Assembly (NCBI GenBank): GCA_018267725.1
Contig: JAFDXY010000020.1
Span: 1-64,000, forward strand
Source of the DNA: Bacteroidota bacterium
Lineage (GTDB): Bacteria; Bacteroidota; Bacteroidia; Chitinophagales; Chitinophagaceae
DNA: 64,000 nt
Reading direction: 5' to 3'
The notes beneath the pieces are model-generated. The model saw only the letters and a program-made list of their open reading frames with translations. It did not search any database and was not told where the DNA came from. This document shows positions 60,786 to 64,000 of this stretch, in pieces (position 1 is the stretch's first letter; each line of letters opens with the position of its first letter). A program made the position numbers and the translations under genes.

Positions 60786-60988
60786 TTTTAGCCGTTGTTG
60801 GTGTTCTTCAACAACAAACAACAACAAAGCAATAAGTGAGCTGGCGGCAAACCATTTAGTATGAACATCATTTTAACATGACGGAATCGTCTTTTCGAAG
60901 AAGCGGAGCGACTGAGAAATCTATTGCAGTTTATTTTGAGGTGCCTCACTTCGTTCGACATGACAATTTTATTTATTATAATTTTTAG
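60786..60988 (+). repeat. Tandem repeat unit A
   Basis: Begins around AGCCGTTGTTGGTGTTCTTC and runs through AACAACAAAGCAATAAGTGA, CATGACGGAATCGTCTTTTC and TGCCTCACTTCGTTCGACAT to TATTTATTATAATTTTT. Unit B follows directly with over 90 percent identity by eye. It contains no gene. Bases 60876-60897 match, in reverse complement and with one change, the repeat at 259-280. Confidence 0.75.
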
Positions 60989-61195
60989 CCATTGTTAGCG
61001 TTCTTCACCAACAACAAAGCAATAAGTGAGCTGGCGGCAAACCATTTAGTATGAACATCATTTTAACATGACAGAATCGTCTTTTCGAAGAAACTCCGAC
61101 TCCGATTATCGGAGCGGAGCGACTGAGAAATCTATTGCAGTTTATTTTGAGATGCCTCACTTCGTTCGACATGACAATTTTATTTATTATAATTT
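60989..61195 (+). repeat. Tandem repeat unit B
   Basis: Second copy of the preceding unit, starting AGCCATTGTTAGCGTTCTTC. It has an extra 20-odd bases (ACTCCGACTCCGATTATCGG) before GAGCGACTGAGAAATC. The right att-like repeat starts 22 bases further on. The whole stretch 60764-61326 has no convincing gene: it holds these two units, the att copy and the ffh leader. Confidence 0.75.
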
Positions 61196-61217
61196 CAAAC
61201 TGATACACTAATTAGGA

Positions 61218-61244
61218 AAGAGTTTATCTCGGATAAAACTTTTA
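61218..61244 (+). repeat. Direct repeat, right copy (putative att)
   Basis: Second copy of the rpoD 3'-end sequence (55271-55297), identical for 21 bases, then one change, then five more equal bases. It lies 83 bases before the ffh start and has no coding function here. Confidence 0.7.
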
Positions 61245-61250
61245 CAACAT

Positions 61251-61258
61251 TATATTTG
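61251..61258 (+). promoter_or_regulatory. Possible -7 element of ffh
   Basis: TATATTTG matches TAnnTTTG exactly, 69 bases before the ffh ATG. It lies just outside the right att-like copy. No TTG is found 20 bases upstream. Confidence 0.4.
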
Positions 61259-61326
61259 CATTTTTAAAGTGAATAAGGTTTAAACTTTGTTCACTTTTTG
61301 TTTTATAATAATTGTAAGTAAAAACT

Positions 61327-62658
61327 ATGTTTAATAATCTTAGTGAGAAATTAGAAAGTGCTTTTAAAAATTTAAAAGGCGAAGCCAGAATTAACGATCT
61401 TAATGTTGCCAATACAATTAAAGATATTCGCCGTGCATTAATAGATGCCGATGTAAATTTTAAAATTGCCAAAGAATTTACCGATAAAGTAAAAGAAAAA
61501 GCAGTAGGAGAAAAAGTATTAAATGCAGTAAGTCCGGGCCAGTTAATGGTAAAAATTGTGCAAGATGAATTAACTGAGTTAATGGGCGGAACTTCAAGCC
61601 AATTCAATGTTTCAGGCAATCCGGCCGTTGTTTTAATTGCAGGTTTACAAGGTAGCGGTAAAACAACTTTTACAGGCAAATTAGCCAGTTATTTAAAAGC
61701 TCAAAAAAAATCTCCTTTAGTTGTTGCGGCAGATATTTACCGCCCCGCAGCTATACACCAATTAACTGTTTTAGCAGAACAAATTGGTGTAGATATTTAT
61801 AAAGAACCCGAAACAAAAGATGCAGTTTTAATTGCACAAAATGCCATTAAACATGCAAAATCAAATAATAAAAATGTTGTAATTATAGATACGGCAGGCC
61901 GTTTGGCGGTTGATGAAATAATGATGAATGAAGTTGCCAATATTAAAGCAGCCGTTAACCCAACAGAAATTTTATTTGTTGTTGATAGTATGACGGGGCA
62001 AGATGCCGTAAACACTGCCAAAACATTTAATGATAGATTAGATTTTAGCGGTGTTGTATTAACTAAATTAGATGGAGATACACGCGGCGGTGCTGCTCTT
62101 TCAATTAAATACACTGTAAATAAACCTATTAAGTTTATGAGCAGTGGAGAAAAGATGGATACGTTAGATGTTTTCTACCCAGATAGAATGGCACAACGTA
62201 TTTTAGGCATGGGCGATATTGCCAGCTTGGTTGAAAAAGCACAACAACAATACGATGAAGAACAGGCAAAAAAGTTAGAAAAGAAAATTAGAAAAAACCA
62301 ATTCGATTTTCAAGATTTTTTAGACCAACTGCAACAAATTAAAAAAATGGGTAATATAAAAGATTTAATGGGAATGATACCCGGCGTTGGTAAAGCCGTA
62401 AAAGATGTAGATGTAAACAACGATAGTTTTAAAGGTATTGAAGCCATTATACAAAGCATGACACCCGCAGAAAGAAGTAATCCCGATTTATTAGACCCCA
62501 AAAGAAAACAACGCATTGCAAAAGGCAGCGGAAAAGATTTGAATGAAGTAAATGCTTTTATGAAACAATTTGAACAAATGAAAAAAATGATGAGTATGAT
62601 GAACAAAATGCCAATGGGTGGTTTTCCGGGAATGAAAGGAATGATGGGCAAAAGATAA
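61327..62658 (+). CDS. ffh: Signal recognition particle protein
   Basis: 443-residue SRP GTPase that binds signal sequences of nascent membrane proteins and docks with FtsY. The N domain (FNNLSEKLESAFKNLKGEAR), G domain with GLQGSGKTTFTGKLA, DTAGRLAVDEIMMNE and LTKLDGDTRGGAAL, and the Met-rich M domain (MKQFEQMKKMMSMMNKMPMG) are all present. The length is normal. It is separated from rpoD by the putative island. Confidence 0.97.
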   Translation: MFNNLSEKLESAFKNLKGEARINDLNVANTIKDIRRALIDADVNFKIAKEFTDKVKEKAVGEKVLNAVSPGQLMVKIVQDELTELMGGTSSQFNVSGNPAVVLIAGLQGSGKTTFTGKLASYLKAQKKSPLVVAADIYRPAAIHQLTVLAEQIGVDIYKEPETKDAVLIAQNAIKHAKSNNKNVVIIDTAGRLAVDEIMMNEVANIKAAVNPTEILFVVDSMTGQDAVNTAKTFNDRLDFSGVVLTKLDGDTRGGAALSIKYTVNKPIKFMSSGEKMDTLDVFYPDRMAQRILGMGDIASLVEKAQQQYDEEQAKKLEKKIRKNQFDFQDFLDQLQQIKKMGNIKDLMGMIPGVGKAVKDVDVNNDSFKGIEAIIQSMTPAERSNPDLLDPKRKQRIAKGSGKDLNEVNAFMKQFEQMKKMMSMMNKMPMGGFPGMKGMMGKR

Positions 62659-62721
62659 CTTCTACCAAAAAAATAAATTAGTAATACAACAACTTCATTA
62701 TACAATACATAAAGCAAATAG

Positions 62722-62729
62722 TATTTTTG
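62722..62729 (+). promoter_or_regulatory. Possible -7 element
   Basis: TATTTTTG fits TAnnTTTG and lies 17 bases before the ATG at 62747. No -33 partner is evident. Confidence 0.35.
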
Positions 62730-62746
62730 CAAAGCAAAATTAAATT

Positions 62747-63622
62747 ATGAGTAAAGTACAAGTAGGGTTAGTGCAAATGAGTTGTGTGGCAAATAAAACT
62801 GCCAACTTGCAAAAAGCTATTCAAAAAATAAAAGAAGCAGCAGCAAAAGGTGCTCAAATAGTTTGCTTGCAAGAATTGTTTACATCACTATACTTCTGCG
62901 ATGTTGAAGATTATGAAAATTTTAATTTGGCAGAAAGTATTCCGGGAGAAAGCACCCATGCATTATGCACTATTGCAAAAGAATTAAGTGTAGTTATTAT
63001 TGCTTCTTTATTTGAAAAAAGAACACAAGGTTTATACCACAATACAACCGCAGTAATAGATGCAGACGGAACTTATTTAGGTAAATACAGAAAAATGCAC
63101 ATTCCCGATGACCCTGCATTTTACGAAAAATTTTATTTTACACCCGGCGATTTAGGTTACAAAACCTTCAAAACAAAATTTGCAACAATTGGTGTGTTAA
63201 TCTGTTGGGATCAATGGTATCCTGAAGCAGCAAGAATTACCGCATTAATGGGTGCCGAAATTTTATTTTATCCAACAGCAATTGGTTGGGCTACCAATCA
63301 AGATGATGCAACAAATACCGAACAATACAATGCATGGCAAACCATACAACGCAGTCATGCAATTGCCAACGGCGTACATGTTGTTTCGGTAAACAGAGTT
63401 GGCTTTGAACAAAACGGATTAATGAAATTTTGGGGCGGAAGTTTTGTAAGCAATCCTTTTGGAACGCTTTTGTACAAAGCATCTCACACCGAAGAAGAAA
63501 TTGCCGTTATAGAAATAGATACTAAAAAAACAGATAGTTACAGAACACATTGGCCATTTATGCGAGACAGAAGAATTGATTCTTATCAACCCATTACTAA
63601 AAGATTTATTGATGAAGAATAA
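62747..63622 (+). CDS. Carbon-nitrogen hydrolase, N-carbamoylputrescine amidase-like
   Basis: 291-residue nitrilase-superfamily enzyme. The catalytic triad is visible: Glu in VCLQELFTSLYFC, Lys in GKYRKMHIPDDP, Cys in VLICWDQWYPEAARI. The FYEKFYFTPGDLG and HWPFMRDRRIDSY segments match the AguB (N-carbamoylputrescine amidase) branch, which makes putrescine from agmatine via carbamoylputrescine. The agmatine deiminase partner would be expected next door but is not within the window. Confidence 0.9.
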   Translation: MSKVQVGLVQMSCVANKTANLQKAIQKIKEAAAKGAQIVCLQELFTSLYFCDVEDYENFNLAESIPGESTHALCTIAKELSVVIIASLFEKRTQGLYHNTTAVIDADGTYLGKYRKMHIPDDPAFYEKFYFTPGDLGYKTFKTKFATIGVLICWDQWYPEAARITALMGAEILFYPTAIGWATNQDDATNTEQYNAWQTIQRSHAIANGVHVVSVNRVGFEQNGLMKFWGGSFVSNPFGTLLYKASHTEEEIAVIEIDTKKTDSYRTHWPFMRDRRIDSYQPITKRFIDEE

Positions 63623-63670
63623 GACGAGAGAAGAAGTCGGTAAGTTGGGAAGACGGAGAGACGGGAAGAA
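63623..63670 (+). repeat. Purine-rich repeat before a four-helix-bundle gene
   Basis: Short units such as AAGTCGGTAAG, GGGAAGACGG and AGAGACGGGAAG run between the amidase stop and the next gene. Similar purine tracts precede many Bacteroidota genes of the four-helix-bundle (23S rRNA intervening protein) family. Confidence 0.5.
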
Positions 63671-63696
63671 AAAATATTTTCTAATTAAAAATATAT

Positions 63697-64000
63697 ATGG
63701 CTTTTAAATTTGAAAAATTAATTGTTTGGCAAAAAGCTATTGATTTAACTTCTTTAGTACATGAAGTGAGCTTAAAATTTCCCAGAGAAGAATTATATAT
63801 CCTTTCATCTCAAATTAAAAGAGCTGCTGATTCTGTTGCGTTAAATATTGCAGAAGGTTCAACAGGGCAAACCAACCCAGAATTTAAAAGATTCTTATCT
63901 ATTGCATTGCGTTCAAATATTGAAGTAGTTTCTTGTATTTACATTGCAAAAAAACGAAATATTATTTCTGAAATTGATTTTGAAAACATTTATAATAAAT
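63697..64000 (+). CDS. Four-helix-bundle protein (23S rRNA intervening-sequence protein family), partial
   Basis: Open from the ATG at 63697 to the window edge, 101 residues so far. FEKLIVWQKAIDLTSLVHEV, LSSQIKRAADSVALNIAEGS and FKRFLSIALRSNIEVVSCIY are family hallmarks; about 15-20 residues should be missing. The family was first seen inside intervening sequences of 23S rRNA genes but occurs widely as single genes. The function is unknown. Confidence 0.85.
   Translation, partial: MAFKFEKLIVWQKAIDLTSLVHEVSLKFPREELYILSSQIKRAADSVALNIAEGSTGQTNPEFKRFLSIALRSNIEVVSCIYIAKKRNIISEIDFENIYNK

Larger units (their letters stand above)
55271..61244. mobile_element. Putative genomic island at rpoD
   Basis: About 6 kb bounded by the rpoD-end direct repeats and lying between rpoD and ffh. 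Contents: HNH protein, an unknown/PIN gene pair, an IS30 transposase remnant, a DUF262/DUF1524 (GmrSD-like) protein, a small ORF, attC-like inverted repeats and a two-copy tandem repeat. The genes use more GAC and CTT codons by eye than neighbouring host genes, and two have features unusual for the region (a strong AGGAGG site, many attC-like gaps). No integrase or relaxase is visible, so it may be moved in trans or be a remnant. Confidence 0.6.

Noticed and set aside
60786..61195. Possible CRISPR array
   Set aside because: Only two units of about 205 bp, with no short repeat and spacer structure and no cas genes.
55290..61244. Integrase gene for the island
   Set aside because: No frame shows the tyrosine recombinase (R-H-R-Y) or serine recombinase pattern; only an IS30 remnant is present.

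Overview
The window looks like a chromosomal segment of a Bacteroidota bacterium, most likely a member of the Chitinophagaceae or a close relative. The genome is AT-rich. It carries TonB-dependent receptors with carboxypeptidase-like N-terminal domains, a PorP/SprF protein (type IX secretion), a DUF4249 lipoprotein, BshA (bacillithiol synthesis), a LytTR/LytS two-component pair and a short RpoD of Bacteroidota type. Several genes have the Bacteroidota promoter pattern, TTTG or TTG about 20 bases before TAnnTTTG. No rRNA, tRNA or CRISPR array was recognised.

Layout. 1-477: diverged direct repeats, then a TonB receptor promoter. 478-5320: TonB receptor, small membrane proteins and a winged-helix regulator. 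5382-9890: ileS and a DksA-like gene. 9947-16670: LolC/E-like permease, rbfA, MsbA-like ABC exporter, M28 peptidase, LytTR regulator and kinase. 16848-31816: mostly housekeeping and metabolism (dxs, comM-like ATPase, amidohydrolase, peroxiredoxin, dinB, rsgA, gamma-carbonic anhydrase, class III aminotransferase, an AI-2E family gene broken by an in-frame stop, bshA, an ORF6N protein). 31928-45644: M28 peptidase, TonB receptor/DUF4249 pair, methyltransferase, PorP, upp, TlpA-like protein and adenine deaminase. 45650-55289: trmD, an S4 protein, an AbiEii-type pair, M20 peptidase, CDF transporter, OsmC, a Tat-exported superoxide dismutase, an LptF/G permease and rpoD. 55290-61244: an accessory island. 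61327 to the end: ffh, a nitrilase-family amidase and a partial four-helix-bundle gene.

Two systems stand out. (1) A palindromic element has inserted in frame into conserved enzymes. In adenine deaminase (43661-44106) it carries a whole DUF559 nuclease domain, read through as about 149 extra residues next to a conserved active-site motif. In ileS (6025-6142) a 118-bp version without the nuclease adds about 40 residues. One end of the two copies is identical over 29 bases, and a solo end lies at 14854-14881. This resembles a nuclease-linked counterpart of the protein-coding palindromic elements of Rickettsia. (2) The last bases of rpoD (55271-55297) are repeated at 61218-61244 with one mismatch, bracketing about 6 kb. 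Inside are an HNH protein, an unknown/PIN gene pair, a GmrSD-like DUF262/DUF1524 protein and a small ORF. They are separated by long imperfect inverted repeats resembling integron attC sites; a related one follows the gene at 19067. No integrase is visible. This looks like a defence-gene island built from cassette-like units at the 3' end of rpoD.
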